From Nitrospiraceae bacterium (GTDB lineage: Bacteria; Nitrospirota; Nitrospiria; Nitrospirales; Nitrospiraceae): 64,000 nt of DNA. Below are positions 33,952 through 45,400 of the stretch, piece by piece. The notes under the pieces were generated by a model. It ran no database searches. It worked only from the letters and a program-made list of their open reading frames with translations, and was not told the origin of the DNA. The translations under genes and the position numbers were made by a program. The first letter of the stretch is position 1, and every line of letters begins with the position of its first letter. The stretch covers positions 620,001-684,000 of the forward strand of contig JAHBWI010000001.1 in NCBI GenBank assembly GCA_019637075.1, read 5' to 3'.

Positions 33952-34706
33952 CCGGGCAGACGGGGCGACCACTCGCACATCTGCAGTCGACAGTCCGCTC
34001 CGTCGAAGGCAATCGCCCCCACCAGCCCATCCGGAATGTCCAAGGCTCGGATGTGCCACTGGGTCGAGTAAAGAGTGCCATCGCTCGGCATGATGAGTCC
34101 CTGCCGATCCGTCTCCCACTGCACGGTGAATCGCTGCAGGCCTTCGGCGAGACCGGTTCCACGTCCTTTCAGGAATGCTTCCTTGGCCGTCCAGTAACGA
34201 TAGAACAGCCGGCGTCTTGTTTCCCCCTCGACTTCCGCCACCTGACGCGCTTCAGCGGGAGAAAAAAACCGCTGTGCCAGTTCCAGTTCGTTCAGGCCCT
34301 CGCGGCTCGATTCGATATCGACTCCGACCTCTCGCACCCAGGCCACCGCAATCGTCGCATGGTCACCGGAGTGGGATAGGCTGAACCGTAAGGCAGCCGC
34401 GGTTCCAACCTCATCAAGCAAGAACGGCTTGCCATAGGCCCCCATCTGAAACTGTAAGGCTTTTGGATCGCGGCCGGCATAGGCCCCGAGGATCACGCGA
34501 AGCAGTCCGTGAGAAAGGAGGAATCGCCGTCGATCGCGCGGGAACGCGAACCGGCGCTCCCGGGCCGCCTCCTCTGCGGAGAGCAGCTCACGAAAGCGAT
34601 CCGCCTGCGTTTCATAGCGGCTCAGCGGGCAGAACCAGACGTGAAGATCGTGCGAGCCGAGGGGAACGACCGAGGGGGCGAGGGTATCGTTGCTTGAGAG
34701 AGTCAT
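33948..34706 (-). CDS. 4'-phosphopantetheinyl transferase, Sfp type
   Basis: This 252-residue protein shows the Sfp/EntD family motifs: VGVDIESSRE (Mg ligands) and FYRYWTAKEAFLKGRGTGL (the WxxKEAxxK signature). Such enzymes move phosphopantetheine from CoA to the Ser of carrier domains. The obvious targets are Ser648, Ser1733 and Ser2791 of the adjacent synthetase. It lies 16 bases after the ABC exporter gene on the same strand, completing a three-gene lipopeptide unit. Confidence 0.9.
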   Translation of the reverse strand: MTLSSNDTLAPSVVPLGSHDLHVWFCPLSRYETQADRFRELLSAEEAARERRFAFPRDRRRFLLSHGLLRVILGAYAGRDPKALQFQMGAYGKPFLLDEVGTAAALRFSLSHSGDHATIAVAWVREVGVDIESSREGLNELELAQRFFSPAEARQVAEVEGETRRRLFYRYWTAKEAFLKGRGTGLAEGLQRFTVQWETDRQGLIMPSDGTLYSTQWHIRALDIPDGLVGAIAFDGADCRLQMCEWSPRLPG

Positions 34707-34721
34707 ACCGATCGGGACGGA

Positions 34722-36434
34722 TCAACCGGCCCCGCCGCCGGCAGCCGGCCGCAGAACCGGCTTCAATTGCGCCGTGCTCCGGCCGGTAACGGCACGCGAA
34801 CTCTGAAGGGTGACCTCGGCGATTCTCCCCTCATCCAATTTCAACACGCGATCACCCAAGTGAAAGTAGCGATCATCATGGGTCACAACGATAACGCCCT
34901 TTCCACGGGCCCGTAAGGCAGGCAGCAGCTCGCCATAAAAGATTTCCTTGTACTGGGGATCCTGATCGGCTGCCCATTCATCGAACACATAAAAAGGCCG
35001 ATCCTCCAACATCGCCGTCACCAACGCCAGCCGCTTGCGCTGGCCCTGGGAGAGATTCACGGTGGAGTATTCCCCGTCTTGGATCGTCACTTTATGCTGG
35101 ATACGCAAGGCCTTCAGCCATTCATCCGCCTGATCGGCAACCAGGCCCGGATCCAACCCCAACAACCGCTTGAACAGATAGAAGTCTGAAAAGACTGCAG
35201 CGAAATGCTGGCGGTACCAATCCTGCGTCTCCGCCGCGATCGTTTCCCCGTTCATTCGAACGGCTCCCGACTGAGGCCTATACAGTCCCGTCAGGAGCTT
35301 CACGAAGGTCGATTTGCCGCTCCCGTTGCCGCCCACGACGAACAACAATTCCCCCGTCTCGATCGCGAGGTCGATCGGCCCAAGGGTAAACTGACGATCG
35401 TCGTCCTTGCCCGCTTCGTATGTGAACTGAGCGGCGGAAAACTCGATGCGGTGCGGCCCCTTGTCGATCAGGCGATCGGCCCCACCTTCCTTGCTGCTGC
35501 CGTCCAGTTCGACACCCAACTCCTCGATCTTTTCCAGCGCAATTCGCCCTCGGCTCATGGTTGGCACCATCCCGATCACTCCCCACATGGGGCCGATCAT
35601 GTAGAGCATGGCGAAAGCATAGCCGGTCAGGGACTCGCCGGAAAGGGATAGGAGCGAAGGAAAGACCAGCAGGATCATGCCGATCAATCCGTAAAAGAGC
35701 AGCTGGGTCCAGCATTCGGAGTACAAATATTGCTTCGTGGCCGCAAGATTGCTGGCGCGCATGGCCTGAACGGCCTGCTCAACGTCGGTGGAAACGAAGG
35801 CTTCCCGTCTCGCCCGATGCAGCATGAGTTCCTTGGTGCCCTCGGTCAGGCTTCGAAAGTGACCGAACAGCGTCCCCTTGGCCTCACGGACGGCCAGCGA
35901 GGAATCCAAGAGCCGATTGTACAGTTGGCGGTAGCCGAGAAGCCCGAGCACCGACAGGATCACTACTCCCGCAAACGCCTGCCAGGACAACCATGCCAAA
36001 TACGCGGAGCAACCGGCAATGATGGCCAGATTGACCGCCAGGCCCGGCAGGCAATTCACCGCCCAGGCGAGCGCGTTGGTATCCTCCGTCAGCGTCGCGA
36101 GAATGGCAGGGGCGCCGCGCGTCTCCAGGGTCCGGTATGGAGCGCGAATGATCTTCCAACAGAGCCCCATTCCCAAGCGCGTGATCGTGTCCTGCGCGAA
36201 CTTCACCAACAGAAGTTGTGAGGCGTAATTCGCACCGACTTTGAGAAGAGCAAGCCCGATGAAAGCGGCTCCAAGCAGCCGTGGGACCGAGCCTCCGGCG
36301 CTGATCAGTTTGTTGATCACCGCCAACAACCCGACGCTCGACAAACCGGCCGCAATCCCGGCCAGCACCATGAACAGCATCATGGACCGCGCATCGCGCA
36401 GGAGGAACTGAAGAAACCGCACCGTTTTCATCAT
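34722..36434 (-). CDS. Cyclic-peptide-type ABC exporter (SyrD/PvdE-like)
   Basis: This 570-residue half-transporter has six membrane helices at about residues 1-300, then an ATP-binding domain. Walker A is GGNGSGKST, the signature is LSQGQRKRLAL, and Walker B is FYVFDEWAADQDP, in which the catalytic acid is followed by W-A-A-D-Q-D-P. This matches the cyclic-peptide export family (SyrD, PvdE, TIGR01194-like). It starts at ATG 36434 (MMKTV) without a clear ribosome binding site, 17 bases after the synthetase stop, so it is co-transcribed. It probably exports the lipopeptide, or its precursor, to the periplasm. Confidence 0.9.
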   Translation of the reverse strand: MMKTVRFLQFLLRDARSMMLFMVLAGIAAGLSSVGLLAVINKLISAGGSVPRLLGAAFIGLALLKVGANYASQLLLVKFAQDTITRLGMGLCWKIIRAPYRTLETRGAPAILATLTEDTNALAWAVNCLPGLAVNLAIIAGCSAYLAWLSWQAFAGVVILSVLGLLGYRQLYNRLLDSSLAVREAKGTLFGHFRSLTEGTKELMLHRARREAFVSTDVEQAVQAMRASNLAATKQYLYSECWTQLLFYGLIGMILLVFPSLLSLSGESLTGYAFAMLYMIGPMWGVIGMVPTMSRGRIALEKIEELGVELDGSSKEGGADRLIDKGPHRIEFSAAQFTYEAGKDDDRQFTLGPIDLAIETGELLFVVGGNGSGKSTFVKLLTGLYRPQSGAVRMNGETIAAETQDWYRQHFAAVFSDFYLFKRLLGLDPGLVADQADEWLKALRIQHKVTIQDGEYSTVNLSQGQRKRLALVTAMLEDRPFYVFDEWAADQDPQYKEIFYGELLPALRARGKGVIVVTHDDRYFHLGDRVLKLDEGRIAEVTLQSSRAVTGRSTAQLKPVLRPAAGGGAG

Positions 36435-36451
36435 GGTGGATGGCCTAATGG

Positions 36452-39400
36452 TTAGGCAGCTTGGGAAGGCGCGTTGTGCTCCTCGTCGTCTCCATGCGGA
36501 TGGAGATCGGCCAAGGCTTCCGCCCAAAACCGCTGCAGGTGGCCGGCCAAATCCTGAACGTGAGGAGCGACGAACAGGCGTCCGGAATCCTCGGCAGGCA
36601 GATAGAGCGTCTGACTCCGTCCCAACGCGGAACTGCCGAAAACCAACCTGGTATCGTCGGCAGTATGGGTCAAGGGATGTTTCGAGGCGATCACGTTCAG
36701 CACAGGGCCGTGGAACAGTTTCAATTCATAGCGCGCTGCGGCGTGGAACATCGCGTACGTGACCTGGTCCTTGTACAGAAACTCATCCTGGTGCTCGGCC
36801 GCTTCGGTATGGTGCATCAGATTCCATAGCTGTTTCAACTTTCCCTGCCAGAACGACGGCCATCGGTCCACGGGCAATTCACGCATCAAGCGGATGTAGG
36901 TACGTACCTTCTGGGTCATGAACTGGATCGGCCACAGCACATAGGGAGGACGATGCCAATGTTGCGCGTATGACCGCGGATGCCAGGACTCCATAATCGC
37001 CAACACCACCTGCTCGCCCTGTGTCCGCAACTGTTGCGCGATCTCGTATGCGGTCAACCCGCCCGTGCAGGTGCCGCCGATAAGGTAAGGCCCATGCGGT
37101 TGCACCGCCCGAATCTCCGCGATGTAATGCGCCGCCATCTCCTCTACGCGCAGGAAGGGCTTTTCTTTTCCGTCCAACCCCCGTGCTTGCAGCCCATAGA
37201 ACGGACGATTTTCTCCGAGCAGCTTGGCGAGACGGGCAAACACCAGCACATTACCCCCGACGCCGGGCACCGCGAAGAACGGCGTTTGAGTTCCCTCGGG
37301 TTGGATAGCGACGAGCGTCTGCCAGCGCACGGTGCAGCCTTCGTCGGCCAGCAGGTCCGCCAACTGTTCGATCGTGGGAGCCTGGAACAATACCGCCATC
37401 GGGAGCCGCTTACCGAACGTGCGCTCGATCGCGCTGAACATTCGAAGCGCCAACAGCGAATACCCGCCGAGGTCGAAAAAGTTGTCTTTCACGCTGACGT
37501 GGGTGACGCCGAGCACCTGCTCCCAGATGGCGGCCAGCTGCAATTCGATCCGGTTGCGCGGCGCGATCACCAGAGTATCGTTCTGGTGTGACTCGACCGC
37601 CGGCATCGGAAGCGCCGCTCGGTCCACCTTTCCGTTGGGCGTGAGCGGAAACGAAGACAGCGGTACGATCGCGGAAGGCACCATGTAGTCCGGCACCGTC
37701 TCACGCAAACTCTTCCGCAGCTGCTGCGGATCGCAACTCATCCTCTCCTGAGGGGTGACGTAGGCGACCAACCGTTCGTCCCCTGGAACATCCTGCCGCA
37801 CGATGACGATCGCCTGCTTCACGCACGGATCCTGCGCCAGCACATGTTCGATCTCGCCCAGTTCGATACGGAAGCCGCGCAGTTTGATCTGGAAATCTAT
37901 TCGCCCGATGTAATCCAGACGTCCGTCGGCCAGCCATTTCACCTGATCCCCGGTGCGGTACAGCCGCTCCCCTTCCCGGAAAGGACTCGGGACGAATCGA
38001 TCGTGAGTGAGGGCCGGAGCCCCCCGATAGCCCCGCGCCAGTCCGAGACCGCCGATGTAGAGTTCTCCGGGTATCCCGACGGGCACGGGCTCGCGCTGCG
38101 GATCGAGCACATAGACCTGCGTGTTGGCGATCGGCCTGCCGATGGGCACGGTTCGCTCCGCCGACCGCACTTGCTCCAGCGTAGACCAGATCGTGGTCTC
38201 CGTCGGCCCGTAGACATTCCAAACCGATCCGGCCCGCGCGAGCAGATCCTGCCCCAATTCCTTCGGCATGGCCTCGCCCCCGCATAACACCTTGACGCCG
38301 CGACCACCTTTCCAGCCGGACGCGACAACCATGCGCCAGGTCGCGGGGGTCGCCTGCATGACCGTCACTTCGCCGCGATCCAGCGCCTGAGCGAGCCATC
38401 CCCCGTCGGTCGCCTCTTTGCGGGTTGCCAACACAATACGGGCGCCGACGATGAGCGGCAGATAGAGTTCCAATCCGGCAATATCGAAGGACAGCGGCGT
38501 GATGGCCAACAGAGTGTCCCGCTTGGTCAGTCCCGGCTCCTGCCGCATGGATTCGAGGAAATTGACCAGGGCCCGCTGCTCGATTTCGACGCCTTTCGGT
38601 TGCCCCGTCGACCCAGACGTGAACAGGACATAGGCCAGATGGTGCGACGCGGCGAGCGGCGAAAGATTCTCCTCCGGATGATGGGCAATTGTGGCGGCAT
38701 CTCGATCCAAGCAGAGGACCTGCAGTTGATGCTGCGGCAGCCCTGCCAACTGCGCCGATTCAGTAACCAATACAAGCCCAAGACTGGCTTCCAGCATGGC
38801 GGCCAATCGCCTCGAGGGAAGACCTGGCACTAACGGTAAGTACGCGCCTCCGGCCTTCATGACCGCCAATAGGCTCACGAGCAGATCGACGGAGCGGTCC
38901 AGACAGATCGGGACCACCACATCAGGCCCCACCCCCTGCTCGCGCAGGTAGTGAGCCAGTCGATTGGCGCGCCGATTGAGCTCGGCATAGCTGAACTCCC
39001 GATCGTGAAAGACGACGGCCACGGCATCAGGGTTGCGGTTGACCTGCGCTTCGAACAATTGCGCGAAGCACGTGTGCTCCGGAAAGGGCGCCCCGGTCGC
39101 ATTCCAATCCTGCAGCAGCTGCCGTCTCTGCTGAGGAACAAGGACCGACAAGCGGCCGATCGCTTGCTGAGGCTGCTCTGCGATCTCCTCCATGAGCTGG
39201 CGATAATGCATCAGCCACCGTTCCACCGTAGCCCGGTCGAAGAGATCGGAATTGAATTCCAGATAGGCCTTCCTCGACGCCAGCGGATCGATCGAGAGCC
39301 CCAGGTCCAGCTGGGCGGCGCCGCGGCTGACCTCGTAGGGGGTCCAGGATAGGTGCAGAAACTCCGTGCGGGCGAACGGCGTGTTGGCGAAGTTGAACAG

Positions 39401-42400
39401 AATCTGCACGAGGGGCAGACCACCGTGGCTGCGATCCGGGCGCAACTCCTCCACCAGCTTTTCGAAAGGCATGTCCTGATGCGCGTAGGCTTCCAGCGAG
39501 AGGTCTCGGACCTTGCCCAGCAGGTCATGGAACGTCGTCTCCGGCGATAGGTCCGCCCGCAAGACCAATGTATTCACGAACGTCCCGATCAAGTCCTCGA
39601 TGGCCAACCAATGGCGGTTGGCGATCGGTGTCCCGATTACGATGTCGCGTTGCTGGGTGAGCCGATGCAAAAGCGCGAAGAATCCCGCCAGAAAAACCAT
39701 GTACAGCGTGACGCCCTCGCGGACGCTGAGCTGCTTCAGCCGGTTGATCAATGCCCAAGGCAGGTCGATGGATACGTGGTCGCCTTTGAACGAATGCACC
39801 GGAGGTCGCGGCCGATCCCCTGGCAGCGACATGACGGGAAGATTTGCGAGCTTGGATTTCCAATAGGCCATCTGCTCGGTCTGCACCGGGCCGGTCAACC
39901 ACTCCCGCTGCCACTGCGCAAAATCGGCGTACTGGATCGTCAATTCCGGCTTGAGCACCACCGGGCGTCCTTCGCAAGCGGCGTTGTAACAGGCAACCAA
40001 CTCGCGCGCGATGATCCCATACGACCACTGGTCGGAAATGATGTGGTGGGTCGTGACCATCAAGATATGGTCTTCTTCTCCAAGATCGATCAGCAACACC
40101 CGCAGTAATGGACCGCTGATAAGGTCGAAGGGCTGACGCGCCTCGGCCATGGCGAGTTCCGCTGCCTTGTCTTCCCGCAGGTCATGTGCGAGCAGTCGCA
40201 GATCCATTTCTCGCCACACCGGGTCGAGATTCGCATGGAGGACCTGCCTGGCGTGCCCCTCGACCTTGACGAAGGTGGTGCGCAAGGCCTCGTGGCGCTC
40301 GACTAGTCGATGAATCGCGCCGCGCAGGGCGTTCTTGTTCAATGGCCCGTGCAAGCGAACGCTGGCGGGAATATTGTAGGCCGCGGCGTCCGGGGCCATC
40401 TGGTACAGCACCCACATCCGCTCCTGCGCGAACGACAGAGGCAAGGGCCCGACCCGCTGGACCCGCTTGATCACGCGGGCAGCCTCGTCCCGAATCGGCC
40501 TGGTCGTGGCGCTGGCATCGCCGATGACATCGGCCAGCGTGGCGATCGTCGGCGTTTCAAAGACCCGCCGCAGCGGCAAGCGCACGTGAAACAGGGCTTG
40601 CACCCGAGAAACAAGCTGAGTGGCCAGCAGGGAATGGCCACCGAGTTCGAAGAAATTGTCGTGGATGCCGATGTCCTTCACGTGCAAGATCTCGCCCCAC
40701 ATATGGGCCAGCATTTGCTCTGTGGCGGTGCGGGGTGCGACGTACTCGGCGGTCACGTCGACTTTGCTCGCCCGGCTGTCGAGCGCAACCCTCAAGGCCT
40801 GCCGATCCACCTTACCATTGGGCGTCTTCGGCAAGGCCTCCAGTTCCGTGAAGGACGACGGAATCATGTGCGCAGGCAACAGGCCCCGCAGCCGCTCCCG
40901 AAGCTGGACGAGTCCAAGCCGGTTGTCCGGTCGCGGCACGAGAAACGCGGCGATGCGCTTGTCCCCTGGCTGATCCTCTCGAACTTCCACGACTGCCTGC
41001 TCGAATTCCGGTTGCCGGTTCAGGACCGCTTCGATTTCTTCCAGCTCGATTCGGTAGCCACGGATCTTCACCTGTCGATCTGCACGGCCCCGATACTCCA
41101 ATTGCCCATCGGAGCGCCAACGGACAAGGTCGCCGGTGCGATAGATCCGGGCCCCGGAACGTCCGGAGAAGGGATCGGGAAGGAATCGGGTGCTGCCGGC
41201 TGCCTCGGACCGGCCCAAGTAGCCGCGTGCGACACCGACACCGCCTATATGCAGCTCGCCCGATACTCCGATCGGAACGGCTCGCCCCTTCTGATCCAGC
41301 ACGTACACGGATACATGGGGAATCGGCCGGCCGATCGGGATCTCCGCGGGAACCGGCCCCTCGCACCCCAAGCCCGTCAAATCGTAAAACGTCGCGGCAA
41401 TAGTCGCTTCCGTCGGTCCATAGGTATTCAAGAGTCCGACTTCTCGGCCGATGAGTTTGCCCCAGCGCTCTACAACCTGCGGCAGTGCCCGTTCCCCGCC
41501 GATAATCACGTGGCGCACGGATGGGGGCCACGGCAGTGCCTCCACGTCCATGCGTGTCACGACCTCATGCCAGTACGCCGTCGGGAGGTCAAGCACCGTC
41601 ACCTTCGACCGCGCGCAGGATTCGAGGAACTCGGACACAGAATCGACCATGGTGGCGTGACGCAGTACCAACGTCCCACCCGCAGCCAGACAGGGGAAGA
41701 TTTCCTCGGCCGCTTGATCGAAACTCAGAGACGCAAATTGCAGGACCTGATCGCCGGTCTTCAACTTAACGGCCGCTGTGATCGCTTGCACGTAGTTGGC
41801 TAACGACCGTTGTTCGATCAGTACGCCTTTGGGATGCCCCGTCGACCCGGACGTGTAAATGACATAGGCCAGGTTGCCCGACGATGCCGCCGTAAATGCC
41901 TCGCTGTCCGGGCAGCGCCCGATTTCGCCCCACTCCGAATCAAGACAAATCGTGTGGGAATTGGACACAGGCAGACGGCCGAGTTGATCCTGCTGCGTGA
42001 CGATGACCCGAACCAGGCTGTCGGCCAGCATATACTCCAGCCGCTCGGTCGGATAGTCGGCGTCCAGGGGCAGGTAGGCCCCTCCGGATTTCAAGATACC
42101 CAGCAGCCCGACGATCATTTCAGGAGTCCGATCGAGACAGAGCCCCACGACGACGTCCGGTCCGACTCCCCGCCGGCGCAGATAATGCGCAAGCTGATTG
42201 GCACGGGCGTCCAGTTCTCGATAGGTCAACCGGCGGTCGCCCTGCTGCACCGCGAGGGCGTCCGGCGTTTTCCGCGCTTGCGCTTCAATGAGCTCCTGCA
42301 CGCAAGGCGCATCGCCGATCGGAGCCCGGCCGCCGCTCCATTGCTCCAGCACCGCCCGCTGTTCTGCCTCATCCATCAGGCTGAGTTCGCCGATCGCCAA

Positions 42401-45400
42401 ACCCGGCGATGAGACCAGCCCCTCGAGGGCTCGAACAAAGTGCCGTTGGAACCGAACCATCGTGTCGGCATCGAAGAGCCTGGGTTTGAATTCGAGGTAT
42501 CCATGCATGCCCCGGGAACCTTCGGACAGTTCCACACAGAGATCGAACTGCCCGCTGTGCTGAGGCAATACGTAGCCGTCCCACCGAGACACGTCGGCAA
42601 CCGGGGCGCCGACCGTTCCCCTGCCCAGTTCCTCATCCAGCTCGGCCAGCAGTTTGAAACGCTGCAGCACGAACAACACCTGCGACAGCGTACCCTGCTG
42701 ACGATCTTGCGCGGACCGCACCTTCGTCGCCAACCTCGAGAACGGATAGTCCTGGTGGTCCAACGCCTCCAATACCGTTTGTTTGGTAACGGCCAGGAGT
42801 TCGCGTCCCGTCATCTCGGCATGCACCGCGTTTTTGAGCATGACGACGTTGACGAAGTCGCCGATGCTGTGGGCAAAACGCGCACGGTGTCTGCCGAAGA
42901 CCGGCGAGGCAATCGCAATATCCTCATGATTCGTGTAGCGATGGAGTACGACCTGAAGCGCGGCCAAACACACCGCATAGCTCGTGGTGCCTTCGGATTT
43001 CGCGATGGCCTTGACCTTCCTCGCTGTTTCCGTCGTCACCGCAAACCGATGCCAGCCGTAGGGCTCCGGCTCGATCGTGGCCCGCGGGCGATCGTAGAAC
43101 GATTCGTAATTCGGCCACTCGCCGGCCAACCGCTCTTTCCAATAGCGCGCCAGTTCCTTCCCTTCCTCGCCATCGAGCAGTTCCTTGTGCCAGGCCACAT
43201 ACTCGGTATAGGGAGTCGGTTCCGGCTGACTGGCAGGCGCGGTACCGGCGACACGTCGTTCATACGCACGGCGCAATTCATCGACCAGCAGCGTCATGGA
43301 CCAGCCGTCGACGGCAATATGGTGGGCAACCAGCAGGAGCATCGGGGACACCGACCCGCTGAACAACTGGGCGCGCCACACTGGTCCGCAGACCAGGTCG
43401 AAGGGAACGGCCGCCACGTCCAACGCGGCTTGCCGCACCCGCTGCCAATCCCACTCCTCGGCGTCAGTCTGTGACCAGGCAAACGGCAGGGCATCGTGGA
43501 CCAGCTGCACAGGAATGTCTTCCCGAGTGTCATAGGTCGTACGAAGCGTGGCATGGCGCGCGCTTAACTCAGTCAGCGCCTGCTGCAGCAGAACCGGGTC
43601 GATCGGTGATGGAAGCCGGAGCAGTACCGCGACATTTGCAGCAGAACTTTCAGGAGCGAGCTGGCTCAGGAACCACAAGGCCGCTTGATTTTCAGAGAGG
43701 AAGTAGCAGGTCTCCTCCGCGGCCGGCTCGCCCGAACGCGAGCCACGCCCGGCCCCATCGGCAACCGAACGTTCCGCGATGAGGCGGGCCAGATCATTCA
43801 GCGAGGCGCCTCCGAGCACGGACTGAAGGGACAAGACGATGCCGAATTTGGTCTCGACCACGTGCAACAATTCGGCAGCCAACAATGAATCGAGCCCGAG
43901 GAATTGCACCGGCCGATCGAGGGAAATGGGCTGCCCTCCCCCCGCCAATCGTGCGGCGACGAGGTCTCGGAGATATTCGGCGATGATATTGCGGCGCGGT
44001 TCCGGTGCAAGGCGTTCAAGTTCTTCGAGCGTCGGTGGAATCAATTCGCGTTGCCGAACCCACGGGCGGGACCGACTAGCCCCGATGACGGCCAATTGGC
44101 CGGCCAGAAATTGTTGCCGGCACGCCCGCCGCTGAATCTTTCCGCTGGAGGTCTTGGGAAGGCTCCCGGCCTTGATTAACACCAAGTGCGCGACATGAAG
44201 ATCGTGCTCCTCGGATACCGATGCCCGCACCCGCCCCGCAATTTCTTCAATATCGAGGCCGACTTCCTGCCGCGACACTTCTTGCACCACGACCACATGC
44301 TCTTCCCCGTCCTCGGGAATCGAAAACGCCGCCGTCCCTCCGCTTCGGAAGGCCGTATCACAACGCTCGACGGTCCGCTCGATATCCTGCGGATAGTGGT
44401 TCCGTCCGCGTACGATCAGCAGATCTTTGAGACGGCCGGTCACATACAACTCGCCGTCCTTCATGAAACCGAGATCGCCGGTCCGAAGAAACGGCCCGTC
44501 ACCGGTATCGCGCAACGTGGCGTGGAAGGTTTCTTCCGTCTCAGTGATTTTGTTCCAATAGCCGAGCGTCGTACTGCCGCCGCGCAACCAGATTTCCCCC
44601 ACCTGTTGGGCCGCGCAACGGCTGAGCGTCTCCGGATGCACGATCGCGACTACCGTATCGCCGACCGGCTTCCCACAACTTACAACGTACCGTCCGGCCG
44701 CCTGCCCAGGCGAAGCCTCGCGTACCACGCCTTGCTCGAGCAAATCGGAGTCGAGCGGCAGAATTCTTGGAGATCCCACGCCCGACTTCAGGGAAATCAG
44801 CAACGTGTATTCAGCCATGCCGTATGCGGGGAAGAATGCGTCGGGTCGAAACCCGGCCGGAGCAAACGCCTCGGTGAAATGCGCTACCGTATCGGGCGCG
44901 ATCGGCTCGGCGCCGCAGCTCGCCACTCGCCAGCCGGAGAGGTCCAAGACCTTTCGCATCTCAGGCTCCACCGCCTCGATACAACGGCGATAGGCAAAGT
45001 TAGGCCCCCCGCTATGGGTGATACGATGGCGCTGGATGGCTTCGAGCCAGCGCCCGGGCCGTTTTAGGAATACGAGCGGAGACATCAGGAACGAGGGACG
45101 ACCGGGCCAAAGCGGCTGGATAATTCCCTTCACGAGCCCGTAGTCATGGAAATGCGGCATCCAGGAAAGCGTGATGGAGTCGGCATCGTAGCAGCCGGCC
45201 TCCGTGATGTATCGGCATTGATGGACGAGATTGTCGTGGCTCACCATGGCCCCCTTGGGCGCCGATGTCGAGCCGGAGGTGTATTGGAGATAGGCCAATG
45301 AACTGGGAAGGGGATCGTTCTGCTTCCACTGGTCGGCCCAGGACGGGTCCACATCTTCGATTGTCAGCCAGCGCTCGAGCGGAATCGGCAAGGCGCCCAA

